This document shows positions 51,318-61,167 of a stretch of 64,000 nt of DNA, piece after piece (the first letter of the stretch is position 1; each line of letters begins with the position of its first letter). The translations under genes and the position numbers were made by a program. The notes beneath the pieces are model-generated. The model was not told where the DNA came from and did not search any database. It was given only the letters and a program-made list of their open reading frames with translations. Source of the stretch: a candidate division FCPU426 bacterium (lineage in GTDB: Bacteria; Oederibacteriota; Muellerivitia; Muellerivitales; Muellerivitaceae); NCBI GenBank assembly GCA_003152075.1, contig PLZG01000079.1, forward strand, positions 30,675-94,674, in the 5' to 3' direction.

Positions 51318-52427
51318 ATGAACGCTTATCTTCATATCCCTTTTTGCACATCGATTTGCAATTACTGCGACTTCACTTCCTTCGCGGGGCAGGAATCCAA
51401 GATAGTTGCCTATGTGGACGCCCTTTGTTCGGAAATCGAGGGTTCCTCTTTAGAGGGGCCGCTTCAAACCGTTTATTTTGGCGGCGGAACGCCCTCCCTG
51501 CTTCCACCTGAAAAGCTGGAACAGATTCTCAAGACTTTGGAAGGGAAAGCCGGGTTTAATCCTTCGGTTGAAATCTCCATGGAGGCCAACCCGGAAACAG
51601 TCGATACGGAGAGATTGAAAAGTTATCGGGACTTAGGCGTCAACCGTCTGAGTTTCGGGGCCCAAGCTTTTCAAAAAGAGATTCTCAAAAAAATGGGCCG
51701 GGGCCATGAGTGGGAAAGGGTGGAACAAGCCACCCAGGATGCCCGGAAGGCCGGGTTCCATAACCTGAACCTGGATCTCATGTTCGGTTTGGCCGGACAA
51801 ACCCTGGAAATGTTCCAAGAATCCGTAACTAAGGCCGCCTCGCTCAAGCCGGAACACCTTTCCCTCTACGCGCTTCAAGTGGAAGAGGGAACCCCCCTGG
51901 CAAAACAAGTTGCGGAAGGATTGAAACTACCCTCGGAGGATGAAGTGGCTGACGAGTACGCTTGGGCGCAGACCTATTTGGCCCGGGAAGGTTTTGAACA
52001 ATACGAGGTTTCCAATTTCTCCAAGCTCAGGAAGACCTGCCTTCACAACTGGAATATCTGGCGGGGGAAAGACTATTGGGGTTTCGGCGTCGGAGCGGTG
52101 GGCACGGTCGGGGGCGTTCGCCATAGCCACGGGGATGACCTGATGGACTATATCCGCCAGGTAAACCAAGGCGGGGTTATTCTTCAAAATGAATTTCTTT
52201 CCGATGGGGTTCGGGCCATGGAAAAGCTGATGCTGGGCTTGCGTACCCAGGAAGGCGTGTCAAAAGCCGAAGTCGAGCAATATGCCCAGGCCTATCACCT
52301 GTCCTACCTTGATAAGTTTAATCGTTTTTTAAAGAACGGCTTTCTTTCCCTGCGGGACGGGCAATATCGGGTGACTTCCAAAGGTTATTTTGTTTTAAAC
52401 GGCCTGTTAGAAGTCTTAGTCGTTTGA
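51318..52427 (+). CDS. hemW: HemW, radical-SAM haem chaperone
   Basis: 369 residues. The N-terminus AYLHIPFCTSICNYCDF has the CxxxCxxC cluster ligands Cys10, Cys14 and Cys17 and no extra Cys directly after, as in HemW rather than HemN. Further family stretches are YFGGGTPSLL, ISMEANPETVD, GVNRLSFGAQAF, GFHNLNLDLMFGLAGQT and HNWNIWRGKDYWGFGVGA. HemW inserts haem into respiratory proteins. The HemN C-terminal domain is present in its short form. Confidence 0.93.
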   Translation: MNAYLHIPFCTSICNYCDFTSFAGQESKIVAYVDALCSEIEGSSLEGPLQTVYFGGGTPSLLPPEKLEQILKTLEGKAGFNPSVEISMEANPETVDTERLKSYRDLGVNRLSFGAQAFQKEILKKMGRGHEWERVEQATQDARKAGFHNLNLDLMFGLAGQTLEMFQESVTKAASLKPEHLSLYALQVEEGTPLAKQVAEGLKLPSEDEVADEYAWAQTYLAREGFEQYEVSNFSKLRKTCLHNWNIWRGKDYWGFGVGAVGTVGGVRHSHGDDLMDYIRQVNQGGVILQNEFLSDGVRAMEKLMLGLRTQEGVSKAEVEQYAQAYHLSYLDKFNRFLKNGFLSLRDGQYRVTSKGYFVLNGLLEVLVV

Positions 52428-52520
52428 ATTGTTCCCTCCTTCCTAAAGGGGGGAGACCTTGAAGAGATATGCCTTGCGTGAATCACCTTGTTTAAGCTGG
52501 AAAATCCGCTCTAGGCGGCG

Positions 52521-52548
52521 TTGACATTCAGTTTTACCTACTTATTAT
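52521..52548 (+). promoter_or_regulatory. Sigma-70-type promoter of hrcA-grpE-dnaK
   Basis: TTGACA, a 16-base spacer, then TATTAT. The start point would be about 35 bases before GTG 52588. I searched this region by eye for the HrcA operator CIRCE (TTAGCACTC-N9-GAGTGCTAA) and did not find it. Confidence 0.7.
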
Positions 52549-52587
52549 GATGAAGCCTCAAAACAAGAAATTAGGAGCGGTTTAAAA

Positions 52588-53622
52588 GTGACCAGCCAGC
52601 CTTTACATGAACGCGAAGAGAATGTCCTTTCCTCGGTCATCCACACCTATGTAGCCACCGCCAAGCCGGTGGGGTCGCAGGTTATCGCCGAGAAAATGGA
52701 CCTGTCCTCGGCCACCATCCGCCACGTCCTGATGGACTTGGAAAACAAGGGGTTCCTCACCCATCCCCATACCTCGGCGGGGCGTATTCCCATTGACCAG
52801 GGTTACCGCTTTTACGTGGACCGTCTCATGCAGGCCAGGGCATTGAACCTGAAGGAAAAGAACCAAATTGAGCAGGATTACCATAAAGCAAAGGATGAGG
52901 TGGAAACCCTCATGCGGCATACGGCCAAGATTATTTCGGCTATGACCCGGTTGGCGGGGCTGGCGGTTTTCCATGTTCCTCAGGAAGTTTCCTTGGACCA
53001 TTTCAAGATCGTGGCAATCGATTCCCGCAAGATCATGGTGATACTGGTCATGGGGCAGGGTCTGGTGAAAGAAGAAGTGGTTTGGCTGGAGGGTCCCGTC
53101 CAATTAAAAGAAGTCGCCAAGATCACCCAACTTTTGAATTCCAGGTTTGGCGGGAAAACCCTGGCTCAAATCCGGGAAAGCCTGTTGGCGGAAGTGGAAA
53201 AGGCGAAGAGGAATAAACTGAGCATTATCGAAACCGCTCTCAAATTGATAGAGGGCGCCCTTCAGTTTGAGAGTGATGAAATCCATTTGGAAGGCGCCTC
53301 TTACCTAACCGAGCAACCCGAGTTCCAGAATATCCAGATGATGGAGCAGGTGCTTCGGTTGGTCGAGGAAAAACAGCCATTAGCCCATATTTTGGGCCGC
53401 AGTTGGGGCAAGCCAGGCCTGGCGGTTGAAATCGGAAGCGAGTTTCTCCAAGCCGCTTTGAGGAACTTTTCCTTCGTTCATATTCCTTATTACTACCAGG
53501 GAAAGGTTGTGGGTGCCTTGGGCGTGTTGGGCCCCACCCGTATGGCTTATGACCGGGTCGCGAGCGTCGTTCAACATATGGCCCGGCACCTTGAATCAGC
53601 CCTGAGCTTTCGAGGAGAATGA
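52588..53622 (+). CDS. hrcA: Heat-inducible repressor HrcA
   Basis: 344 residues from GTG 52588, with TTAGGAG upstream. The N-terminal winged helix (EREENVLSSVIHTYVATAKPVGSQVIAEKMDLSSATIRHVLMDLENKGFL, then HTSAGRIPIDQGYRFYVDRLM) is diagnostic. The GAF-like dimerisation domain follows (GLAVFHVPQEVSLDHFKIVAID, GKVVGALGVLGPTRMAYDR). It represses chaperone genes and needs GroEL for activity in known systems. It is the first gene of hrcA-grpE-dnaK. Confidence 0.95.
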   Translation: MTSQPLHEREENVLSSVIHTYVATAKPVGSQVIAEKMDLSSATIRHVLMDLENKGFLTHPHTSAGRIPIDQGYRFYVDRLMQARALNLKEKNQIEQDYHKAKDEVETLMRHTAKIISAMTRLAGLAVFHVPQEVSLDHFKIVAIDSRKIMVILVMGQGLVKEEVVWLEGPVQLKEVAKITQLLNSRFGGKTLAQIRESLLAEVEKAKRNKLSIIETALKLIEGALQFESDEIHLEGASYLTEQPEFQNIQMMEQVLRLVEEKQPLAHILGRSWGKPGLAVEIGSEFLQAALRNFSFVHIPYYYQGKVVGALGVLGPTRMAYDRVASVVQHMARHLESALSFRGE

Positions 53623-53626
53623 CAAC

Positions 53627-54232
53627 ATGGCGAACATGAACCCTAATCAAGAACCCGAAATTGAGATTCTCTCCAGCCAGCCTGAAACTTACGACGACGA
53701 CGGGAACGCCTCGACCCTTCCCTCAGAAAAGACTATTCCCGCGGGGGCATTGGAAGAGATTGAGGAGTGGAAGAAGAAACACGACGATGTGAAAGAACAA
53801 TTGGTTTGGATGGCGGCGGATTTCGACAATTACAAGAAAAGAGCCTTGAAGGAAAAGGATGAGTTTCTTAAATTTTCCCAGGCCGGAGTGTTAAAGGAAA
53901 TGCTGGTCGTAGTTGATAACCTGGAAAGGGCCCTGGCGGCCCTTCCCGCCGACGACCAGGACAAGGGGTTGTTGACCCTGAAACAAGGGGTGGAAATGAC
54001 CTTGAAGCAGTTTCGCTCCGTCCTGGAAAAACACGGAGTAACCAAGGTAAAGACGGTGGGAGAGAAATTCGATCCCAAGTGCCACGAAGTGATGTTCCAG
54101 GAGGAAACAGATAAGTTTCCGGACGAGACGGTGATGGAAGAGCTCCAAAGCGGGTACATCCTCCACGAGAGGGTCTTAAGGCCGGCTTTGGTAAAGGTGG
54201 CCAAAAACCATGGAAAACCAGCCAACGGATGA
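53627..54232 (+). CDS. grpE: GrpE nucleotide exchange factor
   Basis: 201 residues. An acidic N-terminus (NQEPEIEILSSQPETYDDDG) is followed by a long helix (EEWKKKHDDVKEQLVWMAADFDNYKKRALKEKDEF) and the beta-domain (GVTKVKTVGEKFDPKCHEVMFQEE, VMEELQSGYILHERVLRPALVKVAK). It releases ADP from DnaK. It starts 4 bases after hrcA, with GAGGAG inside the hrcA end. Confidence 0.95.
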   Translation: MANMNPNQEPEIEILSSQPETYDDDGNASTLPSEKTIPAGALEEIEEWKKKHDDVKEQLVWMAADFDNYKKRALKEKDEFLKFSQAGVLKEMLVVVDNLERALAALPADDQDKGLLTLKQGVEMTLKQFRSVLEKHGVTKVKTVGEKFDPKCHEVMFQEETDKFPDETVMEELQSGYILHERVLRPALVKVAKNHGKPANG

Positions 54233-54301
54233 CTAAGGTCATAACGGGCTAAAGCCATAATGGCTTAAAATTAGGAACATAAACAAACGAGGAGCAAGAC
54301 A

Positions 54302-56242
54302 ATGGCGACGAACAAAGTATTAGGAATCGATTTAGGAACAACCAATTCCTGCATGGCCATCATGGAGGGCGGCGAGCCCAAGGTGATCGCCAACGCGGAA
54401 GGGGCCCGTACGACCCCCTCCGTCGTGGGTTTCACGAAGGCCGGTGAGCGGCTGGTGGGCCGGGTGGCCAAGAACCAGGCCATTACCAACCCCACCAATA
54501 CGGTTTTCTCCATCAAACGTTTCATGGGGCGCAAGCTCCACGATACGGAAGTTGAAATGGACAAAAAGCTCGTCCCCTACACCTTGAAGGAATCCTCCAA
54601 TGGTGACCTTCGGGTGAAGATTGACGATAAGGAATATTCCCCCCCCGAAATCTCGGCCATGATCCTGCAAAAGCTCAAGGCCGACGCGGAAGCCTATTTG
54701 GGCACGACCATCACCGAGGCTGTCATTACCGTTCCGGCTTATTTCAATGATGCCCAGCGCCAGGCCACCAAGGACGCGGGTAAAATCGCGGGGCTGGATG
54801 TGCTTCGCATTATCAACGAACCCACCGCTGCCGCACTGGCTTACGGCCTGGACAAGGACAAGAAAAACGAGAAGATCGCGGTTTATGACCTGGGAGGGGG
54901 AACCTTCGATGTTTCCATCCTGGAATTGGGTGACGGGGTGTTTGAGGTCAAGTCCACCAATGGGGACACCCATTTGGGCGGAGACGACTTCGACCAGCGC
55001 ATCATGAATTGGTTGGTCGACGAGTTCAAAAAAGAGACAGGCGTGGACCTGAAGAACGACCGCATGGCCCTGCAACGCCTGAAAGAAGCGGCGGAAAAAG
55101 GCAAGATTGACCTTTCCACGACCAACGAAACTGATATCAACCTGCCCTTCATCACGGCTGACGCCTCCGGCCCCAAGCACATGAACGTTAAGCTAACCCG
55201 TTCCAAGCTGGAACAATTGGTCGGGGACATGGTGGACAAAACCCTGGAACCCTGCCGCAAGGCCTTGAAGGACGCCGGGCTTACGGTGGAAGAAATCCAG
55301 GAAGTGGTTTTAGTGGGTGGAATGACCCGCATGCCATTAGTGGTGAAGATCGTAAAAGATTTCTTTAAGAGGGAACCCCATAAGGGTGTTAATCCGGATG
55401 AAGTGGTGGCGGTGGGTGCTGCTATCCAAGGCGGTGTTTTGAAGGGTGAAGTAAAAGACGTCCTTCTTTTGGACGTTACCCCCCTGTCCCTGGGTGTCGA
55501 AACCCTGGGCGGGGTTATGACCAAGGTCATCGAGCGCAATACCACTATTCCGGTCAAGAAACAGCAGACTTTCTCGACTGCAGCGGACAGCCAAAGCACC
55601 GTTTCCATCCATGTGCTGCAGGGCGAGAGGGAAATGTCGACTGATAACCGCACCTTGGGAAGGTTCGACTTAGTGGGTATCCCGCCCGCTCCCCGCGGCG
55701 TGCCTCAGATCGAGGTGACTTTCAACATCGACGCCAACGGTATCCTGCACGTGGGCGCGAAGGACTTGGGAACGGGCAAGGAACAGTCTATCCGCATCAC
55801 GGCTTCCTCGGGATTATCCGATGAGGAAATCAAGAAAATGCAGAAGGACGCTGAACTTCACGCCGAAGAGGACAAGAAGAAAAAAGAAAAAATCGAAGCT
55901 AAGAACCAAGCCGATACCTTGGTTTACTCCACTGAGAAAGCCCTGAAGGAATATGGAGACAAGGTGGACGCGGACACTAAGAAGTCCATCGAGGAAAAAC
56001 TCGAAGCCTTGAAGAAACTGATGACGGGGGACGACTCCGAGGCCATTAAGAAAGCGGCCACGGAATTGAGCGAGGCTTCCATGAAGCTGGGCGAGGCCAT
56101 GTACAAGGCCGCCGCCGAGAAGCAGGGTGCCGCTGGAGCCGCGCCGGGCGACGGTAACGGATCCAAAGCCGAGGGCGAGAAGCCCAAGGAAGAGGGCCCG
56201 GTCGACGCAGAATATGAACCCATGGATAAAGATAAAAAGTAA
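54302..56242 (+). CDS. dnaK: Chaperone DnaK (Hsp70)
   Basis: 646 residues, the normal length. [61 protein letters not shown] and [13 protein letters not shown] are the ATPase signatures. The substrate-binding domain ([30 protein letters not shown]) and the helical lid are complete, ending [22 protein letters not shown] lies before ATG. No dnaJ follows, unlike the common hrcA-grpE-dnaK-dnaJ order; a terminator and dxr come next. Confidence 0.98.
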   Translation: MATNKVLGIDLGTTNSCMAIMEGGEPKVIANAEGARTTPSVVGFTKAGERLVGRVAKNQAITNPTNTVFSIKRFMGRKLHDTEVEMDKKLVPYTLKESSNGDLRVKIDDKEYSPPEISAMILQKLKADAEAYLGTTITEAVITVPAYFNDAQRQATKDAGKIAGLDVLRIINEPTAAALAYGLDKDKKNEKIAVYDLGGGTFDVSILELGDGVFEVKSTNGDTHLGGDDFDQRIMNWLVDEFKKETGVDLKNDRMALQRLKEAAEKGKIDLSTTNETDINLPFITADASGPKHMNVKLTRSKLEQLVGDMVDKTLEPCRKALKDAGLTVEEIQEVVLVGGMTRMPLVVKIVKDFFKREPHKGVNPDEVVAVGAAIQGGVLKGEVKDVLLLDVTPLSLGVETLGGVMTKVIERNTTIPVKKQQTFSTAADSQSTVSIHVLQGEREMSTDNRTLGRFDLVGIPPAPRGVPQIEVTFNIDANGILHVGAKDLGTGKEQSIRITASSGLSDEEIKKMQKDAELHAEEDKKKKEKIEAKNQADTLVYSTEKALKEYGDKVDADTKKSIEEKLEALKKLMTGDDSEAIKKAATELSEASMKLGEAMYKAAAEKQGAAGAAPGDGNGSKAEGEKPKEEGPVDAEYEPMDKDKK

Positions 56243-56275
56243 TTATGAATTTTGAATTTTAAATTATGAATTGTG
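56243..56275. repeat. AT-rich dispersed repeat after dnaK
   Basis: AATTATGAATTTTGAATTTTAAATTATGAATTG begins at the dnaK stop codon. Same family as the copies at 9803, 12902, 51269 and 57526. Confidence 0.75.
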
Positions 56276-56278
56276 GAG

Positions 56279-56306
56279 GGCGGCCGAAAGGCCGCCTTTT
56301 GTTTTT
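56279..56306 (+). terminator. Terminator of the hrcA-grpE-dnaK operon
   Basis: GGCGGCC GAAA GGCCGCC, a perfect 7-bp stem with a stable tetraloop, followed by TTTTGTTTTT. A TATAAT at about 56317 may be the -10 box of dxr. Confidence 0.9.
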
Positions 56307-56360
56307 CTGAAAATGTTATAATTTCCCGCTTTCCATTCCTCGCTTTAGGACTTCTGATTC

Positions 56361-57509
56361 ATGCCTAAAAAAATAGCGATCCTGGGTTCCACCGGAAGCA
56401 TCGGTATCTCTACCCTCAAAGTCGTCCAAAAGCTCAAGCCGGCTTTCCAAGTGGTGGGTTTAACGGCCTACCGCAATGTCAAGGAATTGGCCCAACAGAT
56501 CAAGACCTACAGGCCGAAGATGGCCGCGATTTTGGATTGGAAGTTTTTCCCGGAGTTGAAGGCCTTGACCAAAGGCACTTCGACCCAATTGTTGGCGGGG
56601 GAGGAAGGGTTGGTGGCCGTCGCGGGGGATTCGGGAGCCGACATGGTTTTAACTGCCATTGTGGGTGCGGCGGGATTAAAACCCACCTTAACCGCAATCC
56701 AAAAGGGCAAGGACATCGCCCTGGCCAACAAAGAAACCATGGTCATGGCCGGGGATGTGGTGACCAAGGCGGCGAAAAAATCCGGTTCCAGGATATTGCC
56801 GGTCGATAGCGAACATTGCGCGGTTTTCCAGTGCCTGGCGGGGTCTACCAAGCCTTCTGAAATCCATAAAATCCTCCTCACCGCTTCCGGCGGTCCTTTC
56901 CGGAACCTGAATAAGAAACATTTTTCCAAGATTACCCTGAAGCAAGCCCTGAAGCATCCTACTTGGCGGATGGGCCCCAAGATCACCATCGATTCGGCTA
57001 CCCTCATGAATAAGGGGTTGGAAGTCATCGAGGCTCATTATCTTTTTGGGGCCCCCTACTCGAAAATTGACATCGTGATCCATCCCGAATCCATCATTCA
57101 TTCCATGGTGGAATATATCGACGGGTCAGTCCTTGCCCAACTGGGTACCACGGATATGCAGATTCCCATCCAATACGCCCTGACTTACCCGGCCCGGGGA
57201 AATTCCCCCGTCAATCGGCTGGATTTAACCCAAATTGGACAGCTTCATTTTGAGAAGCCCGACCATGGAAAATTTCCCTGTGTCGACCTAGCTTATGAGG
57301 CGGGGGAAAAGGGTGGAACTTACCCGGCGGTCTTGAACGCGGCCAACGAAGTGGCGGTAAACCGTTTTTTGAAAGAAGAGATTTCCTTCAACGATATCCC
57401 TAAAATCATCGGTAAAACCCTGCGAAAGTACCGGCCCCTGACAAACGGAAACCTCGATGGTATATTGTGGGCCGATCATTGGGCCCGTGAAACTGCGTCA
57501 GCGATATAA
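56361..57509 (+). CDS. dxr: 1-deoxy-D-xylulose 5-phosphate reductoisomerase
   Basis: 382 residues, the normal length. It makes 2-C-methyl-D-erythritol 4-phosphate in the non-mevalonate isoprenoid pathway. The NADPH site is GSTGSIGISTLKVV; NKETMVMAG, LPVDSEHCAVFQCL, TASGGPFR and GPKITIDSATLMNKGLEVIEAHYLF carry the substrate and metal ligands. The next gene, rseP, follows after 46 bases, a pairing common in bacteria. Confidence 0.97.
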   Translation: MPKKIAILGSTGSIGISTLKVVQKLKPAFQVVGLTAYRNVKELAQQIKTYRPKMAAILDWKFFPELKALTKGTSTQLLAGEEGLVAVAGDSGADMVLTAIVGAAGLKPTLTAIQKGKDIALANKETMVMAGDVVTKAAKKSGSRILPVDSEHCAVFQCLAGSTKPSEIHKILLTASGGPFRNLNKKHFSKITLKQALKHPTWRMGPKITIDSATLMNKGLEVIEAHYLFGAPYSKIDIVIHPESIIHSMVEYIDGSVLAQLGTTDMQIPIQYALTYPARGNSPVNRLDLTQIGQLHFEKPDHGKFPCVDLAYEAGEKGGTYPAVLNAANEVAVNRFLKEEISFNDIPKIIGKTLRKYRPLTNGNLDGILWADHWARETASAI

Positions 57510-57555
57510 ATCATCGCTGACAAGTATGAATTTTTAATTCTGAATTAAGGAAGCC

Positions 57556-58914
57556 ATGGAAAACATTGGATGGATTTTGGAAGTTCTGTTGGCTTTCAGC
57601 TTCATGATCGCCATTCATGAAGGGGGTCACTTTCTGGCCTGCCGTTTGCTCGGAGTGGAAGTGGAGGAGTTCTGCATCGGGTTCCCTCCCCGGATTGTTT
57701 CCCGTAAATGGGGGAAGACCCTTTATTCCATCGGCTCCATTCCCTTAGGCGGGTTCTGCAAACCCCAGGGTGGGGACTTGAGCGGCCAAACGGCCGAGGA
57801 AATAAACGCCAAAGCGCCCGTGCCAGGGGATTTTCTCTTCGCTTCCTGGTGGAAACGCGTCATCATTTTCCTGGCGGGCCCCTGGATGAATTATTTCTCG
57901 GCACTCTTTATCGCTTTTTTTGTTTTGTTCATCGTGGGCGAGAAGATTCCCAACGAGAAACCCATCCTGGGTTTCGTGCCCCCCAATAGTCTCGCCGCCC
58001 AGGTGGGGCTTCAGGCGGGGGATGAAATCACAAGGATTAACAATAACCCGGTGACCAATTTTTCCTTGGCCTTGGAAGACATGTTCAAAGGCATGATGCA
58101 AAATCCAGGAAAATCCGCCCTGTTGACCCTCAAGCGCGGCGGCCAAATAAAAGAAGTCGAATACAAGGGTGATTTGAAAAAGCCGGAAGTTGACGCGGGA
58201 ATCTATTCCTACCACCCGCCCATTCTCGGCGTAGTTCACTTGATGACCCCTGCCAGAAAGGCCGGTCTCAAGCCTGGGGACAAGGTTTTGGCCATCAATG
58301 GGAAAAATGTTTCTGAATGGGGGGAGGTTTCCTACGCCATTCATAACGCGGCTTCCGACGACATCCAGCTGGAAATTGAGAGGGATGGGGTAACCCACCA
58401 GCTCACCGTTCGCCGGTCTTATAACGGAATCGGGAAATACATCGGTGTCGGGCCGCAGGTAGATGATAAAGATGCCCTGACCCAAACCCACAGTTTCAAC
58501 GAATCCCTCTCACTTGCCTGGGGCTGGACGGGAAAAGCCTCCCTGGGAATGCTGGACGGCTTAGGCAAGCTGGTCACGGGTAAGATTTCCCTCCAACAAA
58601 ATATCGGCGGGCCAATTTCCATCTTACGAATGATGTACCAAACCGCCTCCTCTGGGTTGGAGGATTTCCTGAAAACTGTCGCTATGATTTCCCTTATGCT
58701 TTGGATGATGAACCTCCTACCTTTAGGAATAGTGGACGGAGGACAGATTGTGCTCTGCTTTATCGAGGGAATCAAAAGGCAACCCCTGTCGGTTAAGATC
58801 CAAGACGCCTATCAAAAAGCGGGATTGGTCCTTGTTGGGTGCCTTATGTTGTTCGCCGTGTTCAACGACATATGGGGTTGGGTCCTGGAGAAAATGAACA
58901 ACCAGCTCCACTGA
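57556..58914 (+). CDS. rseP: RIP metalloprotease RseP (site-2 protease)
   Basis: 452 residues, an inner-membrane zinc protease. HEGGH at residues 21-25 lies in the first membrane helix. Two PDZ domains occupy the middle (LGFVPPNSLAAQVGLQAGDEITRIN and LGVVHLMTPARKAGLKPGDKVLAINGKNVSEW). The second metal motif is NLLPLGIVDGGQI near residue 393. It cleaves transmembrane anti-sigma factors and remnant signal peptides. It lies downstream of dxr, as in many genomes. No partner anti-sigma factor is seen, though the lone zf-HC2 peptide at 7888 recalls one. Confidence 0.95.
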   Translation: MENIGWILEVLLAFSFMIAIHEGGHFLACRLLGVEVEEFCIGFPPRIVSRKWGKTLYSIGSIPLGGFCKPQGGDLSGQTAEEINAKAPVPGDFLFASWWKRVIIFLAGPWMNYFSALFIAFFVLFIVGEKIPNEKPILGFVPPNSLAAQVGLQAGDEITRINNNPVTNFSLALEDMFKGMMQNPGKSALLTLKRGGQIKEVEYKGDLKKPEVDAGIYSYHPPILGVVHLMTPARKAGLKPGDKVLAINGKNVSEWGEVSYAIHNAASDDIQLEIERDGVTHQLTVRRSYNGIGKYIGVGPQVDDKDALTQTHSFNESLSLAWGWTGKASLGMLDGLGKLVTGKISLQQNIGGPISILRMMYQTASSGLEDFLKTVAMISLMLWMMNLLPLGIVDGGQIVLCFIEGIKRQPLSVKIQDAYQKAGLVLVGCLMLFAVFNDIWGWVLEKMNNQLH

Positions 58915-58959
58915 CGGTTTTCTTTTCGTGTTTCATACCTTTCGCCGAGGGAGGCTTTT

Positions 58960-60132
58960 TTGAAACTTCACGAATACCAAGCCAAGGAAATCTTCGCCAA
59001 ATATGGATTGCCGGTCACGAGTGGCATGTTGGTCAAACACCTTTCGGAAGTGGATGAGGCCCTCAAAAAATTCCCCAATGGCCCATGGGTAGTGAAAGCC
59101 CAGATTCACGCCGGAGGCCGCGGCAAGGCCGGCGGCGTCAAGTTGGCCAAAAACGAGATGGAAGTCAGCCAGAAGGCTACCGATATCCTGGGGATGACTC
59201 TCATTTCCCCCCAGACCGGGCCCCAGGGCAAGGTCGTCAAGAAAATCTTCATTACCCCCGCGGTCGATTACACCAAGGAACTTTACGTCAGCGTGGTCCT
59301 GGACCGCGCCCACCGTTGTCCTGTGATCCTGGCTTCCGCTGAGGGGGGGACCGAGATCGAGGAGTTGGCCGCCCATAAGCCCGAAGCCATTCAAAAAGTT
59401 TATATCGACCCCATTCAAGGTCTTCATCCCTACCAGGCCCGCCAGCTTCATTTAAGCCTGGGATTACCCCCGGACAAGATCAACCAGGGCGCCAAGCTTT
59501 TCCAAGGCCTAGTGAAAATCTTCATGGACTTGGACCTTTCCCTGATCGAAGTGAACCCCCTGGTGGTCTTGAAGGACGGCTCTATCCATTGCCTGGACGC
59601 CAAGGTCTCCTTTGACGACAACGGATTGCCCCGTCACAAGGAATACATTTCCTGGCGCGACCCTGATGAGGAAGACCCCCGCGAACTTCAGGCCGCCGAG
59701 CATGGCCTTTCCTATATTTCCCTCGACGGTAATATCGGGTGCCTGGTCAACGGGGCAGGACTGGCTATGGCCACCGCCGACGCCATTCAGCATTTCGGGG
59801 GTTCCCCGGCCAACTTCCTGGATGTGGGCGGCGGGGCCACCACCAAGGCGGTGACTGAGGCCTTCAAGATCATCCTGTCGGACAACCGAGTAAAGGCCAT
59901 CCTGGTCAACATCTTCGGTGGCATCATGAAATGCGACATCATTGCCCAGGGTATCATTGACGCGGCCAAGCAGGTGAGCTTGAGTCTGCCACTGGTGATC
60001 CGCCTGGAGGGAACCAACGTGGAAAAGGGAAAAGAACTTTTGTCCAAATCCGAACTGAAATACAGTTTTGCTTCCAGCATGGACGAGGCGGCTAAAGCCA
60101 TTGTGGTCGCGGCCCAGGGGGTGAAATCATGA
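58960..60132 (+). CDS. sucC: Succinyl-CoA synthetase (ADP-forming) beta subunit
   Basis: 390 residues from TTG 58960 ([19 protein letters not shown]), with GAGGGAGG upstream. The ATP-grasp domain ([35 protein letters not shown]) and the CoA-ligase-type C-terminal domain ([50 protein letters not shown]) are complete. With SucD it links succinyl-CoA hydrolysis to ATP formation in the TCA cycle. The stop codon overlaps the sucD start (ATGA). Confidence 0.97.
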   Translation: MKLHEYQAKEIFAKYGLPVTSGMLVKHLSEVDEALKKFPNGPWVVKAQIHAGGRGKAGGVKLAKNEMEVSQKATDILGMTLISPQTGPQGKVVKKIFITPAVDYTKELYVSVVLDRAHRCPVILASAEGGTEIEELAAHKPEAIQKVYIDPIQGLHPYQARQLHLSLGLPPDKINQGAKLFQGLVKIFMDLDLSLIEVNPLVVLKDGSIHCLDAKVSFDDNGLPRHKEYISWRDPDEEDPRELQAAEHGLSYISLDGNIGCLVNGAGLAMATADAIQHFGGSPANFLDVGGGATTKAVTEAFKIILSDNRVKAILVNIFGGIMKCDIIAQGIIDAAKQVSLSLPLVIRLEGTNVEKGKELLSKSELKYSFASSMDEAAKAIVVAAQGVKS

Positions 60133-61031
60133 GCGTCTATTTAGGAAAAAACGCCAAGGTCATTTGCCAGGGTATCACGGGCTCAGCCGGGTTGTTCCAT
60201 TCCAAGGCCTGCCGGGAATATGGCACCAAGATGGTGGGAGGAGTCACGCCGGGCAAGGGTGGCAGTGAGGTGGAAGGTTTCAAGGTGTTCGACACAGTGG
60301 CGGACGCGGTCAAGAAGACCGGGGCCAATACCACCATGATTTTCGTGCCGGCCCTATTCGCGGGGGACGCCATCCTGGAAGCCGCGGACGCGGGCATCGA
60401 GTTGATCGTCTGCATCACCGAGGGAATTCCCGCCAACGACATGGCTAAGGTCAACTCTATATTGAAGCAATATCCCAAGACCCGACTCATTGGTCCTAAT
60501 TGCCCAGGCATCATCACGCCGGGAGTGGCCAAGGTGGGCATCATGCCGGGTTACATCCATAAGCCGGGCAAGATCGGCATTGTTTCCCGCTCGGGAACTT
60601 TAACATACGAAGCCGTTTGGCAAGTCACCCAGCTTAAGTTGGGACAATCGACCTGCATCGGCATCGGGGGCGACCCTATCGTGGGAACCACTCACCTGGA
60701 CGCCTTGGAAGCCTTCAATAAAGACAAGGATACTCAAGCTGTCATCATGATCGGCGAGATCGGCGGTACCGCCGAGGAAGAAGCGGCCCAGTACGTGAAA
60801 AAGTACATGAAGAAACCCGTGGCGGCCTTCATCGCCGGTATGACGGCCCCTCCGGGCAAACGCATGGGCCACGCCGGGGCCATTGTTTCGGGCGGCAAGG
60901 GAACGGCCAAGGAAAAGATCGCTGCGTTGGAAGCCGCCGGCATCGTGGTGGCACAAAGCCCCGGTGAGATTGGTAACGCCCTGGTGGAAGCCCTCAAGGG
61001 CAAAAAGGGAAAGTTAAAAAAGAAGAAATAA
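60129..61031 (+). CDS. sucD: Succinyl-CoA synthetase alpha subunit
   Basis: 300 residues. The CoA-binding Rossmann fold ([35 protein letters not shown]) is followed by the ligase domain with [39 protein letters not shown] and [18 protein letters not shown], where the His near residue 247 is phosphorylated. The C-terminus is Lys-rich ([11 protein letters not shown]). It is coupled to sucC by a 4-base overlap. Confidence 0.97.
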   Translation: MSVYLGKNAKVICQGITGSAGLFHSKACREYGTKMVGGVTPGKGGSEVEGFKVFDTVADAVKKTGANTTMIFVPALFAGDAILEAADAGIELIVCITEGIPANDMAKVNSILKQYPKTRLIGPNCPGIITPGVAKVGIMPGYIHKPGKIGIVSRSGTLTYEAVWQVTQLKLGQSTCIGIGGDPIVGTTHLDALEAFNKDKDTQAVIMIGEIGGTAEEEAAQYVKKYMKKPVAAFIAGMTAPPGKRMGHAGAIVSGGKGTAKEKIAALEAAGIVVAQSPGEIGNALVEALKGKKGKLKKKK

Positions 61032-61035
61032 ATTT

Positions 61036-61157
61036 TTACCACGAAGGTCGCGAAGTAAAAAATAAATCATTTCGAAAAACTAAGAGCTTTCTTCGCTCTA
61101 AAAATCATTATGGTTATTAAAGAATTAACTTCGTGACCTTCGTGTACTTCGTGGTGA
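61036..61157. repeat. Dispersed inverted repeat (CACGAAG type)
   Basis: TTACCACGAAGGTCGCGAAG on the left and CTTCGTGACCTTCGTGTA...CTTCGTGGTG on the right form a long imperfect inverted repeat with an AT-rich middle. It lies between the converging sucD and GT9 genes. 'CACCACGAAG' elements are widespread intergenic repeats. Confidence 0.7.
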
Positions 61158-61167
61158 AAGATTGTTG

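Noticed and set aside
54883-55653. Long minus-strand ORF (256 codons) opposite dnaK
   Set aside because: A shadow of dnaK codon usage; low-complexity Ser/Thr-rich translation with no domain. The same holds for the long antisense ORFs in copA (2341-3123) and elsewhere.
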